This document shows positions 53,998 to 63,900 of a DNA stretch of 64,000 nucleotides, piece by piece. The stretch is from the NCBI RefSeq assembly GCF_047250365.1, contig NZ_JBLBVL010000022.1, forward strand, positions 1 to 64,000, given 5' to 3'. This stretch comes from Thaumasiovibrio sp047250365. GTDB lineage: Bacteria > Pseudomonadota > Gammaproteobacteria > Enterobacterales > Vibrionaceae. Each line of letters opens with the position of its first letter. The first letter of the stretch is position 1. Under the pieces are notes generated by a model. It was not told the DNA's origin, did no database searches, and worked only from the letters and a program-made list of their open reading frames with translations. Made by a program: the position numbers and the translations under genes.

Positions 53998-54687
53998 TTC
54001 TCTGCTCAACTGCGATACAAAGCATTCCGTTTGTTGCTCAGGCGCTGCGACGACATAGGCATGCTGTAAGACACGTTGTCCGGATAGACGTCGCTGTTTT
54101 GCCATAAGGCTAACCACGGTCCCTTTCTCTTGCCATTGACGCAGATCGGCTTCAGACGGCAAAACTTGAAATTCGGTGCCATATCGGCTGCCTTTGCAAT
54201 CAACATACCCCTCAGACGTCCAATATCCTTGCCACAGCTCATAGCCTTCCGCTGTTGTTGAGCGTGCCAGTTGCAAGGCATCGCTGGCCTGTTGATATAG
54301 CTTATGTAGCTCGATCTCTTTCAGTGGCATGACTTTATCGTTAAGCAAGTACCGTTGATAGACAGGATCGCCTGCCGTGTCATAGCGCACCACTAAATGG
54401 TACAGCTTACCATCCATGTGGCCTTGCTGCTCAACCTCTCTCAGCAACCCCTCTCGCCACAGGTAAAGCCCTTCAGCACGTTGTTCGGCTTGGTCCAATA
54501 GCTGAACACGAAGACGAAGCGGACGCTGACCACGTTGCTCTAACCAAAGCAGGTAACTGAGATCATCTAAGACATGTGCACTGCTGATTTTTTGAATAGG
54601 GGTAATTGTGGTTGACGGTGTCGTGCCGATCTGGGCGCACCCGACAAGAAGAAAAGTAAAAATTAAGCCTGTAATATTACGCGTCAT
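53995..54687 (-). CDS. DUF1481 (YjaH-like) lipoprotein
   Basis: 230 residues from the Met at 54687, giving MTRNITGLIFTFLLVGCAQIG with lipobox LVGC. A second possible start at 54723, two bases after the hupA stop, would add 12 residues encoded by the hupA terminator hairpin. The body is mixed alpha/beta with no catalytic motif. YjaH-type proteins lie next to hupA in many enterics and vibrios; function unknown. The true start is unsettled because the usual ribosome-site window at 54687 is T-rich. Confidence 0.8.
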   Translation of the reverse strand: MTRNITGLIFTFLLVGCAQIGTTPSTTITPIQKISSAHVLDDLSYLLWLEQRGQRPLRLRVQLLDQAEQRAEGLYLWREGLLREVEQQGHMDGKLYHLVVRYDTAGDPVYQRYLLNDKVMPLKEIELHKLYQQASDALQLARSTTAEGYELWQGYWTSEGYVDCKGSRYGTEFQVLPSEADLRQWQEKGTVVSLMAKQRRLSGQRVLQHAYVVAAPEQQTECFVSQLSRE

Positions 54688-54720
54688 AAAAAGCTGCCAG
54701 AGGAACTCCCCTGGCAGTCT
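54687..54720 (-). terminator. Terminator of hupA
   Basis: On the minus strand CTGCCAG pairs with CTGGCAG (54711-54717 and 54694-54700) with further G-C pairs inside, followed by CTTTTT. The T-tract ends at the ATG of the DUF1481 gene. Confidence 0.85.
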
Positions 54721-54724
54721 CATT

Positions 54725-54997
54725 TTACTTAACGGCGTCTTTCAGCGCTTTACCAGCAACAAACGCTGGTACATTTGCTGCTGCAATCTCGATCTCTTTA
54801 CCTGTTTGTGGGTTACGGCCAGTGCGTGCTGCACGATGGTTTACTTTAAAAGTACCGAAACCAATCAATTGAACCTGATCACCTTCTTTCAATGCTTCAG
54901 TCACTCCACCTAAAGTCGCTTCTAGCGCAGCCTTCGCTTGTACTTTAGACAGGTCTGCTTTTTCTGCGATAAGGTCGATCAGTTGGGTCTTGTTCAT
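54725..54997 (-). CDS. hupA: DNA-binding protein HU-alpha
   Basis: 90-residue nucleoid protein of the HU/IHF family. MNKTQLIDLIAEKADLSKVQAKAALEATLGGVTEALKEGDQVQLIGFGTF and the DNA-embracing arm region RAARTGRNPQTGKEIEI are intact, and the Arg/Lys-Pro tip is present. Location beside purHD and DUF1481 is conserved. Followed at once by its terminator. Confidence 0.98.
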   Translation of the reverse strand: MNKTQLIDLIAEKADLSKVQAKAALEATLGGVTEALKEGDQVQLIGFGTFKVNHRAARTGRNPQTGKEIEIAAANVPAFVAGKALKDAVK

Positions 54998-55215
54998 TAG
55001 GTTTTCCCTTCTTTTGTTTCGTAAGACGTAACAACTCTAATTCAAAAGAAGCCTTGCTGGCAAAGGTTTGTCGGACTTTAGCAACCTATATGGTGCCTCT
55101 TTAACCATAAACTGAGCGCAAGTTCACAAAATCCAGCATTCTTTCCCTTTTATTCCTTCATCTCTCAGCAATACTGATAGCTGGCAACCCGCCATTTTAT
55201 GGGATCAATATCGTT

Positions 55216-56274
55216 ATGCTACTACTGGCTACCTACATTTTTGTCGCCATTGGCGTCTCGTTTTTGTGCTCAATTCTTGAAGCTGTACTGCTTAGTCTCT
55301 CTCCTAGCTACATTGCCAGTTTAAAGCAGCAACAGCACCCATTAGCATCACAATTAGATTCTCTCAAAAGGCATATCGACCAACCTTTAGCGTCGATTCT
55401 GACCTTAAACACCATTGCCCACACAATCGGTGCCGCAGGGGCAGGCGCACAGGCTACAGTGGTGTTTGGTAGTCAATGGCTTGGCCTTTTTTCGGCCATT
55501 CTCACCCTTGCCATCTTACTGTTCTCTGAAATCATCCCTAAAACTCTCGGTGCGACCTATTGCCGCCAGCTCGCCCCCTTTACCGCCATGACACTAAAGT
55601 GGATGATCTGGTTACTGACCCCTATTGTATGGGCCTCAGAGCAACTGACACGCCGTTTAGCGCGTGGAAAGCAACCGATTAAGTTACGCGACGAAATCTC
55701 CGCTATGGGGCTTCTAGCGCATGAGAGAGGGGAATTAGCGGAAGGTGAATCAAAAATCTTGAACAATTTACTCGCCTTTCGCGACGTCAAGGTGAGTGAA
55801 ATTATGACCCCTCGCCCAGTCCTGTTTCGTGTTGATGCAGAGTTAAGCATCAATGATTTTATTGAACAGTACAGCGATTCGCCGTTCTCTCGCCCACTGC
55901 TATACGCTGATCAAAAAGACAATATTATCGGCTTCGTTCATCGTCTCGAGCTATTTTCAGCGCAACGTCGTGGTGAAGGGGCTCGTCAACTCGGCACCAT
56001 TATGCGCGCCCTACCCGTGGTGCATAACCAAGTGAGTGTCCCTTACGCTTTCGAGCAATTGATGAAACACCGCTCTCAACTTATTCTGATCGTCGATGAG
56101 TATGGTACCGTGATGGGCATTGTCACGATTGAAGATGTATTTGAGTGCTTACTGGGTGAAGAAATTATCGACGAGGCTGATACTAATTCTGACATGCAGC
56201 AACTAGCGATAGAACGCTGGGCTAAGTGGAAAAAAGACCATAACGTGATTGATAATGTGGATGACAGCGAATGA
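55216..56274 (+). CDS. CNNM/DUF21 membrane protein with CBS pair
   Basis: 352 residues. Residues 1-170 form a DUF21 transmembrane domain of three or four helices (FVAIGVSFLCSILEAVLLSLSPSYIASL; LFSEIIPKTLGATY); about 190-325 carry two CBS units (VSEIMTPRPVLFRVDAELSINDFIEQY; IVDEYGTVMGIVTIEDVFECLLGEEIIDE). The usual C-terminal CorC/HlyC domain is missing. The family includes magnesium/cobalt efflux proteins; often mislabelled hemolysin. Confidence 0.85.
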   Translation: MLLLATYIFVAIGVSFLCSILEAVLLSLSPSYIASLKQQQHPLASQLDSLKRHIDQPLASILTLNTIAHTIGAAGAGAQATVVFGSQWLGLFSAILTLAILLFSEIIPKTLGATYCRQLAPFTAMTLKWMIWLLTPIVWASEQLTRRLARGKQPIKLRDEISAMGLLAHERGELAEGESKILNNLLAFRDVKVSEIMTPRPVLFRVDAELSINDFIEQYSDSPFSRPLLYADQKDNIIGFVHRLELFSAQRRGEGARQLGTIMRALPVVHNQVSVPYAFEQLMKHRSQLILIVDEYGTVMGIVTIEDVFECLLGEEIIDEADTNSDMQQLAIERWAKWKKDHNVIDNVDDSE

Positions 56275-56281
56275 GCACAAC

Positions 56282-56312
56282 AACCATAGGCCAAGAGAAA
56301 CGGCCTATGGTT
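56282..56312. terminator. Inverted repeat between convergent genes, probable terminator
   Basis: Perfect 11-bp stem AACCATAGGCC / GGCCTATGGTT with a 9-nt loop. Short T-rich tails on both strands (TTTAC and GTTGTTG). Lies between the CBS protein and DUF416. Confidence 0.65.
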
Positions 56313-56343
56313 TACTGTGGCAACACTTTATCGCATTGACTTA

Positions 56344-56937
56344 TCACATTGATAAAGCAACGCCAATATTGCTGATCGGCTCTTCTCGTAGGTCTGAACG
56401 TAGTCCTTTGATCATCTCAATATCGCGCTTCTCAGCAGACTTCAAGACACGGAAGATTTCCCACTGAACATCCCACTCAGCACAAACCGCTTCATTCTCT
56501 TTTTGGTTTGCGTTGGTGATCTCTTCACCGGATTGTGCCAGTTCAAGATCAGCAACCGTTTGTGCTGACTGACTACTGATTTTAAGCAGTGACTCAAGCA
56601 GTATGTCTCTATCTAGCAAACCATGCAGTAGCGCAGACAGTGCAACGCAAGCATCCATGGCTGGGTAGACAAGATAAATATCATGCTCTTTATCGCTTGG
56701 CACTAACTCTTCTAAGCGCTCTAACTGGCGTTCGAAATTGACTTTCGCACTCTTAACCGTCAGCGACTCCCATACACTATCTAGAATGAGGTGCATCTGT
56801 TTTGGGTCAGCGAATTGAGTCTGTTCGCAAAACAAGACATAGTTAGGGTACATACGCTCACAAAGCGCGACCATGAATGTAATGTGTTGCCAAGGTTCTA
56901 GTTTTTCAAGCCTAAGCTGTACGGGATTCTGTAACAT
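56344..56937 (-). CDS. DUF416 family protein (YjaG)
   Basis: 197 residues from the Met at 56937 (MLQNPVQLRLEKLEPWQHITFMVALCERMYPNYVLFCE), the conserved start; the longer frame of 228 residues has no support. Helical, acidic, soluble. YjaG-type proteins have no assigned function but are always close to hupA/nudC in this group. Divergent from the dehydrogenase gene with 68 bp between. Confidence 0.88.
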   Translation of the reverse strand: MLQNPVQLRLEKLEPWQHITFMVALCERMYPNYVLFCEQTQFADPKQMHLILDSVWESLTVKSAKVNFERQLERLEELVPSDKEHDIYLVYPAMDACVALSALLHGLLDRDILLESLLKISSQSAQTVADLELAQSGEEITNANQKENEAVCAEWDVQWEIFRVLKSAEKRDIEMIKGLRSDLREEPISNIGVALSM

Positions 56938-57005
56938 AAGATATTCTGTGGTTATCGTTTGAGCGCAAGTGTACTCGATCCACCCATTGTGCAAAAGGAA
57001 AAGCC

Positions 57006-57917
57006 GTGAACAAATTACTGATCCTCTCACGCCAAAAAGAAAAGTACTTGCAATTGGTTAATGATGCCAAACTGCCCGCCCTTGAAGTAACGGACGATCC
57101 AAAGCAAGCCACCATCATTTTAGCTGATCCACCAGCTGTTGCTGAACAATTGGATTCTTTCCCTCGCCTTCAATGGTTACAATCAACCTTTGCGGGCATT
57201 GATGCTTTGACCACATTGACGCAACGCACAGACTACTTGCTCACCAATATTCGCGGTGTTTTTGGCCCCTTAATCGCTGAATATGTCATTGGTTATCTCT
57301 GCCACTATTACCGTACGTTTGATCAATACGCCCAACAGCAACGCGATAATGTGTGGCAACCGCACCATTCGTTATCTCTACAAGGAAAATCGATATTAAT
57401 TCTCGGCACCGGGTCTATTGGTAGCCACCTTGCTAAAATGTGCAAATGTATGGGGATGAAGGTGTTAGGTTTAAATCGCAGTGGTATCGTACGCAGTTTA
57501 GATTTCGATCAGATCTATAACTTTACGCAGTTACAGCAAGCACTAGCACAGGCAGAGGTGGTTGTTTCAACCCTGCCATCGACACCAGAGACCCACAACT
57601 TACTTAATCACAACACCCTAAGTCAGTGTCGCAATACGCTACTATTTAATGTCGGTAGAGGTGATACACTGTCAGAATCCGCACTACTTGATGCACTCGA
57701 AGCGGGCTATATTCGCCATGCTTGGCTCGATGTGTTTAAAGTTGAACCCTTGCCACCATCACACGCGTTCTGGGCACATAACGGCATCAGCATTACACCA
57801 CATGTCGCAGCTGAGAGTTTTCCAGACCAGGTATTTAATATCTTCTCGCGTAACTATCTCTGTTGGCATCGTGGGGAGCCGCTCGATGGGGTCGTCGACT
57901 TTGCTAAGGGTTACTAA
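57006..57917 (+). CDS. D-isomer-specific 2-hydroxyacid dehydrogenase family protein
   Basis: 303 residues from a GTG with AAAGGA upstream. NAD(P)-binding Rossmann motif GTGSIGSHLAKMCKCMGMKVLGLNRSG at about 137-163; catalytic Arg in FNVGRGDTLSE, Glu in FKVEPLP, and His in ITPHVAAES. The family reduces glyoxylate, hydroxypyruvate and similar 2-ketoacids (GhrA-like), but the exact substrate cannot be read. Alone on the plus strand, convergent with hemE. Confidence 0.88.
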   Translation: MNKLLILSRQKEKYLQLVNDAKLPALEVTDDPKQATIILADPPAVAEQLDSFPRLQWLQSTFAGIDALTTLTQRTDYLLTNIRGVFGPLIAEYVIGYLCHYYRTFDQYAQQQRDNVWQPHHSLSLQGKSILILGTGSIGSHLAKMCKCMGMKVLGLNRSGIVRSLDFDQIYNFTQLQQALAQAEVVVSTLPSTPETHNLLNHNTLSQCRNTLLFNVGRGDTLSESALLDALEAGYIRHAWLDVFKVEPLPPSHAFWAHNGISITPHVAAESFPDQVFNIFSRNYLCWHRGEPLDGVVDFAKGY

Positions 57918-57935
57918 GCACCTGCGCGACTCGCA

Positions 57936-58133
57936 CGCACAGATGACCATGTTGTCTGTGCGCATTAACGATCAACAGGAAGCCACGCAGAAAACACCAA
58001 AAGGCTGTACGTACAGCGCCGATCATCAAGAAAGATTAAAGGAACAACACCGCCCCGCGCAAGGTATTGTTTTTAAGGGATAATAAGCAAGCGTACAGCC
58101 TTTCGGGAATTTTCCCCGGCAAACACTGTACGC
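57936..58133. repeat. Cluster of inverted repeats between convergent genes
   Basis: In 228 bp between the dehydrogenase and hemE: CGCACAGA / TCTGTGCG (57936-57943, 57955-57962); a 14-bp perfect palindrome GCTGTACGTACAGC (58004-58017); AAAGGCTGTACG (58000-58011) repeated inverted as CGTACAGCCTTT (58092-58103); and GCGTACAG (58091-58098) inverted as CTGTACGC (58126-58133) around an inner CGGG/CCCG stem. The last two pairs compete for the same arm. No T-runs of terminator type follow any stem. The function is not clear. Confidence 0.65.
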
Positions 58134-58145
58134 GATTTGGCAAGA

Positions 58146-59210
58146 TTAACGATGATAAGGCTTAGACAACTCGTGCACAGCGTCAACAAACACGCCAGCG
58201 TTGTCAGGTGGCACATCCAGATGTATACCATGCCCTAAGTTGAATACGTGCCCACCACCTGAACCGAACCCTTCCAATATAGTGGCGACTTCTTGCCGGA
58301 TACGCTCAGGAGAAGCATACAAGATGGATGGATCCATATTGCCTTGCAAGGTAACACGATCACCTACACGGGCTTTCGCATCCGCTATATTTATGGTCCA
58401 GTCGATACCAATGCCATCACAGCCTGTCGCCGCAATCTGTTCTAACCACATACCACCATTTTTGGTAAACAAGGTAACAGGGACCTTGCGCCCTTCATTT
58501 TCGCGTATCAAGCCATCAACAATTTTATGCATATAGCGGAGCGAGAATTCATTGTAATCACGAGGAGTTAACACGCCACCCCAAGTATCAAAGATCATCA
58601 CCGACTGAGCACCAGCACTGATCTGCGCATTGAGATAGCTAATAACACTCTCAGCTAAGGTATCTAATAGCAAATGCAGTGTTTTCGGCTCGGCATACAT
58701 CATCTTCTTTATTTTAGTGAATGCTTTCGAACTCCCGCCTTCGACCATATAAGTCGCTAATGTCCAAGGACTACCAGAGAACCCGATAAGAGGGACTTCA
58801 CCATTTAGCCCTTTACGAATGGTGCGCACAGCATTCATCACATACTGCAGTTCTCTTTCAGGATCAGGAACCCCTAGCTTATCGACATCAGCTTTACAAG
58901 TAATCGGACGTTCAAACTTCGGTCCCTCTCCGGGCTCAAAATAAAGCCCTAACCCCATCGCATCTGGGATTGTCAGAATATCAGAGAACAAGATTGCAGC
59001 ATCGAGGTCAAAGCGACGCAGTGGCTGCAGGGTGACTTCACAGGCCAATTCTGCGTTCTTACACAGCGCCATAAAATCACCCGCCTCTGCACGTATCGCA
59101 CGATATTCAGGCAAATAACGCCCTGCTTGTCGCATCATCCAAACTGGAGTGTAATCAATAGGTTCCTTTGATAGTGCACGCAAGTACCTATCATTTTTTA
59201 ATTTTATCAT
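58146..59210 (-). CDS. hemE: Uroporphyrinogen decarboxylase
   Basis: Decarboxylates uroporphyrinogen III to coproporphyrinogen III in heme synthesis. 354 residues from the Met at 59210 (MIKLKNDRYLRALSKEPIDYTPVWMMRQAGRYLPEYR), the enteric length; the frame extends ten residues more. The signature PVWMMRQAGRYLPEY and the second motif GFSGSPWTLATYM are intact. Downstream of nudC on the same strand with a 229-bp gap. Confidence 0.97.
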   Translation of the reverse strand: MIKLKNDRYLRALSKEPIDYTPVWMMRQAGRYLPEYRAIRAEAGDFMALCKNAELACEVTLQPLRRFDLDAAILFSDILTIPDAMGLGLYFEPGEGPKFERPITCKADVDKLGVPDPERELQYVMNAVRTIRKGLNGEVPLIGFSGSPWTLATYMVEGGSSKAFTKIKKMMYAEPKTLHLLLDTLAESVISYLNAQISAGAQSVMIFDTWGGVLTPRDYNEFSLRYMHKIVDGLIRENEGRKVPVTLFTKNGGMWLEQIAATGCDGIGIDWTINIADAKARVGDRVTLQGNMDPSILYASPERIRQEVATILEGFGSGGGHVFNLGHGIHLDVPPDNAGVFVDAVHELSKPYHR

Positions 59211-59349
59211 TCTTCTCTCCATGACTGACTTCGATGCCATTGTAGCACCCCTCTCAACCGAGGATCCTTGGCAAATGTTAAGCAGATCAAAAATAATGCA
59301 ACATTTTACACAGGTTATTTGCTGTACAGTGCTTGCTGCTGTAAAAAGA

Positions 59350-59441
59350 CAAATGCGCTAGCAATAAAAATATTAGAACTAATCCGCGAAAGCGGACCCA
59401 TAACTGCATCTTACCCCTCCATATCGTGGAGGGTTTTTTTT
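59350..59441 (+). ncRNA. Candidate small RNA ending at an orphan terminator
   Basis: A strong plus-strand terminator stands where no plus-strand gene exists. Just upstream is a second hairpin, TCCGC-GAAA-GCGGA (59383-59396), with a GNRA tetraloop, separated by a single-stranded stretch CCCATAACTGCATCTTA. This is the layout of a small trans-acting RNA. The promoter is uncertain: TTGCTG (59319-59324) with TAAAAA (59342-59347) at 17 bp is one option, giving a transcript of about 90 nt. No recognised sRNA family. Confidence 0.35.
59415..59441 (+). terminator. Rho-independent terminator without an upstream plus-strand gene
   Basis: Perfect stem CCCTCCA / TGGAGGG with loop TATCG and eight T. On the minus strand no T-run follows the stem, so it does not serve nudC. 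Confidence 0.88.
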
Positions 59442-60219
59442 ACCCACCATTTCGGATTGTGGCAAGGGTATCTTCAATCAGTCGCCTTGCTATTGTCCCC
59501 ACAGGGGCTAATGGTGGTAAATCACTCTCTGTACACCATCTCGCGTCCGACAGCTCACTATAGTCTGGGGACAGCTCCCCTTCAGCATAATCAGCCACAA
59601 AGCCCATCATTAAATTAGAAGGAAATGCCCAAGGCTGACTGGCGACATAACGAATATTGTTAATCACGATTCCTGTTTCTTCGTGTACTTCTCGCGCCAC
59701 GCACTGCTCGAGTGTTTCTCCGGCTTCGACGAAGCCAGCTAGTATGGTATACATACCATTGCGGTGCCGCGGGTGTTGCGCCAGTAAAATTTCCTCTCCA
59801 CGCCTCACTGCAACAATAACGCAAGGTGATATACGAGGGTAATGCCACTGAGAGCAATCTGGGCACACCATCGCCATTAGGTCCGCACTCAACGTTGTTT
59901 TCCCCCCACAGCCACTACAATACTGCTGGCTGTGGCGCATATGACTCAATTGGCACGCTCGACCTGCGATGTTAAACAATGGCGCGTCCTCTGTTAACAA
60001 GGCACGTAGTGACTGAAAATGAGCACCTGTCGGCGCAACATCACTCTCTAACCAGTACACCGGGTAATCATTATACTGACCTATTGAAATTGCCGTAGAA
60101 ATTGGCAATCCTAGCTCTTCACCACTACAAAGTGGTAATTCGTTGTTAATTAGTGCTATTTCACGATTTGCGATAACGCACCAATAGGCATTTCTCGTAT
60201 TTTGATCAAACTGTGACAT
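59440..60219 (-). CDS. nudC: NADH pyrophosphatase / RNA deNADding enzyme
   Basis: Nudix hydrolase that removes NAD caps from RNA and splits NADH. 259 residues. Zinc ribbon with C101, C104, C119 and C122; Nudix box GFVEAGETLEQCVAREVHEETGI; the NudC-specific SQPWAFPSNLMMGF after it. Diverges from rsd and precedes hemE, the usual order. Confidence 0.96.
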   Translation of the reverse strand: MSQFDQNTRNAYWCVIANREIALINNELPLCSGEELGLPISTAISIGQYNDYPVYWLESDVAPTGAHFQSLRALLTEDAPLFNIAGRACQLSHMRHSQQYCSGCGGKTTLSADLMAMVCPDCSQWHYPRISPCVIVAVRRGEEILLAQHPRHRNGMYTILAGFVEAGETLEQCVAREVHEETGIVINNIRYVASQPWAFPSNLMMGFVADYAEGELSPDYSELSDARWCTESDLPPLAPVGTIARRLIEDTLATIRNGG

Positions 60220-60360
60220 ATGGATCCTTGCAGGGTGAAAAAAACAGTGGCAAGCTATAAATGATAACGGAATGTTAATCCGATAATAAGTATCTATTGA
60301 TTAAGCCTTCGAGAGTAACACATGTCGCTTAATTACCAATAGATCCATGAGGATGTGGTC

Positions 60361-60843
60361 ATGCTAAGTAAGTTTGAACAGGTACAAAAGAAATGGGGCG
60401 GAAATAGCGATGTCATTGACCAATGGTTGCTAAACCGTCAACAACTGCTCACTGACTACTGCAAGTTAGCTGGGCTTCCCCCTTATGATAAACAATCACG
60501 GCAACTGCCTTCTTCTGCGCAGCTTCAACTGTTCTGCCAACAACTGATTGATTACATCTCTACGGGGCATTTTAAAATCTACAACATGGTCATGGAACGC
60601 TGGAATAGTACCGGGTTTAATGCCACCGCTGAAATGACAGCTGCGTACGAACGCATCATGGAGACAACGGATCCATTATTGAACTTCAACGATCGTTATG
60701 GTGCAGTCAGTGAAGACGATACCTTAACGGACTTTGATCATGATTTGTCTGACATTGGCGAATTATTGGAAATACGCTTTGAGTTGGAAGATCAGTTAAT
60801 TCAATTAATTAATGATAGCCTGAAAGTACCACCTGGCGCATAG
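60361..60843 (+). CDS. rsd: Anti-sigma-70 factor Rsd
   Basis: 160 residues from the ATG at 60361 (AGGA seven bases upstream; a GTG two codons earlier is too close to the ribosome site). Rsd/AlgQ family helical bundle: MLSKFEQVQKKWGGNSDVIDQWLLNRQQLLTDYCKLAGL and HFKIYNMVMERW are conserved. It binds sigma-70 in stationary phase and favours alternative sigma factors. Convergent with rpoC, the core polymerase gene. Confidence 0.95.
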   Translation: MLSKFEQVQKKWGGNSDVIDQWLLNRQQLLTDYCKLAGLPPYDKQSRQLPSSAQLQLFCQQLIDYISTGHFKIYNMVMERWNSTGFNATAEMTAAYERIMETTDPLLNFNDRYGAVSEDDTLTDFDHDLSDIGELLEIRFELEDQLIQLINDSLKVPPGA

Positions 60844-60936
60844 CCTCTCTTTTCAGTACTCAGTATCACGCTTTAACTTGGGTATTGCAGGCTGCTAAGT
60901 GCCGCGTGAAAACATCACTGCAAAAAACAGAGCAAC

Positions 60937-60967
60937 AAAAAAGGGCATCCATCAGGATGCCCTTTTT
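60937..60967. terminator. Bidirectional terminator between rsd and rpoC
   Basis: Stem AAAAGGGCATCC / GGATGCCCTTTT with loop ATCA; A- and T-runs on either side. Confidence 0.93.
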
Positions 60968-60983
60968 GTATTAGCGATTGCGA

Positions 60984-63900
60984 TTAATTATCGCCGCCAC
61001 CCAAACCTGCATTTAATAATGCGGCTAGATCTTGTGACGCTTGTTCTGCATCAACTTGAGGCGCTTGTGGCTCAAGCTCTGCTTCACGCTTACGCTGACG
61101 CTCTTGGTGATAAGCGAAACCGGTACCAGCAGGGATCAGACGTCCCACGATAACGTTCTCTTTCAGACCACGTAGATCATCACGTTTACCAGATACTGCC
61201 GCTTCCGTTAGAACGCGGGTCGTTTCCTGGAACGATGCTGCAGAGATAAATGACTCGGTTGCCAACGATGCCTTAGTGATACCCAGTAGGTCACGCTCGA
61301 ACTGTGCTGGTTGCTTGCCTTCAGCTTCTAACTGACGGTTGGCAATCTTCACGCGAGAGTACTCTAGCTGCTCACCTTCTAAGAAGTCAGAGTCACCAGA
61401 TACAGAGATTGTTACCTTACGCAGCATTTGACGAATGATCGTTTCAATGTGCTTATCGTTAATCTTAACGCCCTGTAGACGGTAAACTTCCTGTACTTCG
61501 TTGACGATGTATTCAGCTACAGCGTGAACGCCACGTAGACGAAGAATGTCATGCGGAGTTTCAGGACCATCGGCAATAACATCACCTTTCTCAACTTTCT
61601 CACCTTCGAAAACGTTAAGTTGGCGGTGTTTAGGAATCATCTCTTCATAAGGACTTGCATCCGTTGGAGTGATGATTAGACGACGCTTACCTTTGGTCTC
61701 TTTACCAAACGAGATAGCACCTGTCACTTCAGCAAGAATCGCAGGCTCTTTCGGCTTACGTGCTTCAAACAAGTCAGCTACGCGAGGTAGACCACCAGTA
61801 ATATCTTTCGTACCGCCAGATTCCTGAGGAATACGAGATAACGTGTCACCAATACCTACGTTTGCACCATCTTCTAACTGAACAATCGCTTTGCCCGGTA
61901 GGAAGTATTGTGCTGGCATGTCGGTACCAGGGATCATGACGTCATGACCATTCTCATCAACCAACTTAATGGTTGGACGCATGTCTTTACCTGCACTTGC
62001 ACGCTCAGCTGCATCTAGGATCACAACAGATGATAGACCTGTTAGCTCATCCGTTTGACGAGAAACAGTAACACCATCAATCATGTCAACAAACTGCAGA
62101 CGACCTTCCACTTCCGTGATGATCGGCATTGTATGCGGGTCCCAGTTAGCGATAGTATCGCCAGCTTTCACCTCAGCATTATCTACACGGTTCAAAATAG
62201 TACCGTATGGCAGTTTGTAGCTCTCTTTAGTACGACCAAATTCGTCAACGATGGTTAGCTCTGATGCACGCGAGGTGATCACTAGCTTGCCTTCATTATT
62301 GGTAACGAATTTCGCATTGTGCAGCTTCATAGAACCGTTGTTCTTAACTTGAATACTGCTCTCTGCTGCTTCACGCGATGCCGCACCACCGATGTGGAAC
62401 GTACGCATCGTAAGCTGTGTACCCGGCTCACCGATTGACTGTGCAGCGATTACGCCGACGGCTTCACCAGTGTTAACCATGTGGCCACGCGCTAGGTCAC
62501 GACCGTAACACGCTTTACAACAACCAAAGTCATTGTCACAGGTAACAACAGAACGTACTTTCACTTGGTCAACAGAGTTTGCTTCCAGAATTTCACACCA
62601 CTTCTCATCAAGTAGTGTGCCACGCGGCGCAAGAATTTCTGTCTCAGAACCCGGCTTGATCACGTCTTCAGCAACAACACGACCTAGTACACGGGTACCT
62701 AGTGGCTCTTTAACATCACCACCTTCAACCAATGGCATCATTGTGATACCAGCGTGCGTACCACAATCGTCCGCTGTGATTACAACATCTTGAGCAACAT
62801 CAACAAGACGACGAGTCAGATAACCTGAGTTCGCTGTCTTCAGTGCGGTATCGGCAAGACCTTTACGCGCACCGTGCGTCGAGATGAAGTACTGAAGTAC
62901 GTTTAGACCTTCACGGAAGTTCGCGGTGATCGGCGTTTCGATGATTGAGCCATCCGGCTTCGCCATCAGACCACGCATACCTGCTAGCTGACGAATCTGT
63001 GCAGCAGAACCACGAGCACCAGAATCGGCCATCATGTAAACGCTGTTAAATGATTTCTGCTCTTCTTCTTCACCATCACGGTTAATAACGGTTTCGTAAG
63101 AAAGGTTGTCCATCATCGCTTTAGCAACTTGCTCATTCGCTGTTGCCCAGATATCGATCACTTTGTTGTAACGCTCGCCTGCTGTTACAAGACCAGATTG
63201 GAACTGCTCTTGAATTTCAGCAACTTCAGCTTCAGCTTCAGCAATCTTCGTGTACTTCGCGTCAGGAACAACCATGTCGTCGATACCAACTGACACGCCC
63301 GACATTGCCGCATAAGCAAAACCGGTGTACATGATTTGGTCAGCAAAGATAACGGTATCTTTCAAGCCCAACTCACGGTAACAGCTGTTCAATAGGTTTG
63401 AAATTTGCTTCTTACCTAGAGCTTGGTTTACAAGGCTATATGGCAGACCTTTAGGGACAATCGCCCATAGCATCGCACGACCAACAGTCGTATCGATAAG
63501 CTTAGTCTCTGCAACTTCGTTGCCTTGCTCATCAACATTGTACTCAGTAATACGAACTTTAACGCGAGCATGCAAAGCGGCGTTACCTGTACGGTACGCT
63601 TTTTCTGCTTCAGCTGGGCCAGCAAGGTACATGCCTTCGCCCTTCGCGTTAATCATGTCACGTGTCATGTAATACAGACCCAAGACAACGTCCTGAGAAG
63701 GTACGATGATTGGATCACCTGATGCTGGCGACAGAATGTTGTTTGTCGACATCATCAGTGCACGTGCTTCTAACTGTGCTTCCAGCGTTAATGGCAAGTG
63801 AACCGCCATTTGGTCACCATCGAAGTCGGCGTTATAAGCCGCACAAACGAGTGGGTGAAGCTGAATCGCTTTACCTTCGATCAATACCGGTTCGAAGGCT

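Noticed and set aside
59268..59618. 116-codon plus-strand open frame between hemE and nudC
   Set aside because: It runs through a strong terminator and then lies antisense to nudC; no recognisable domain.
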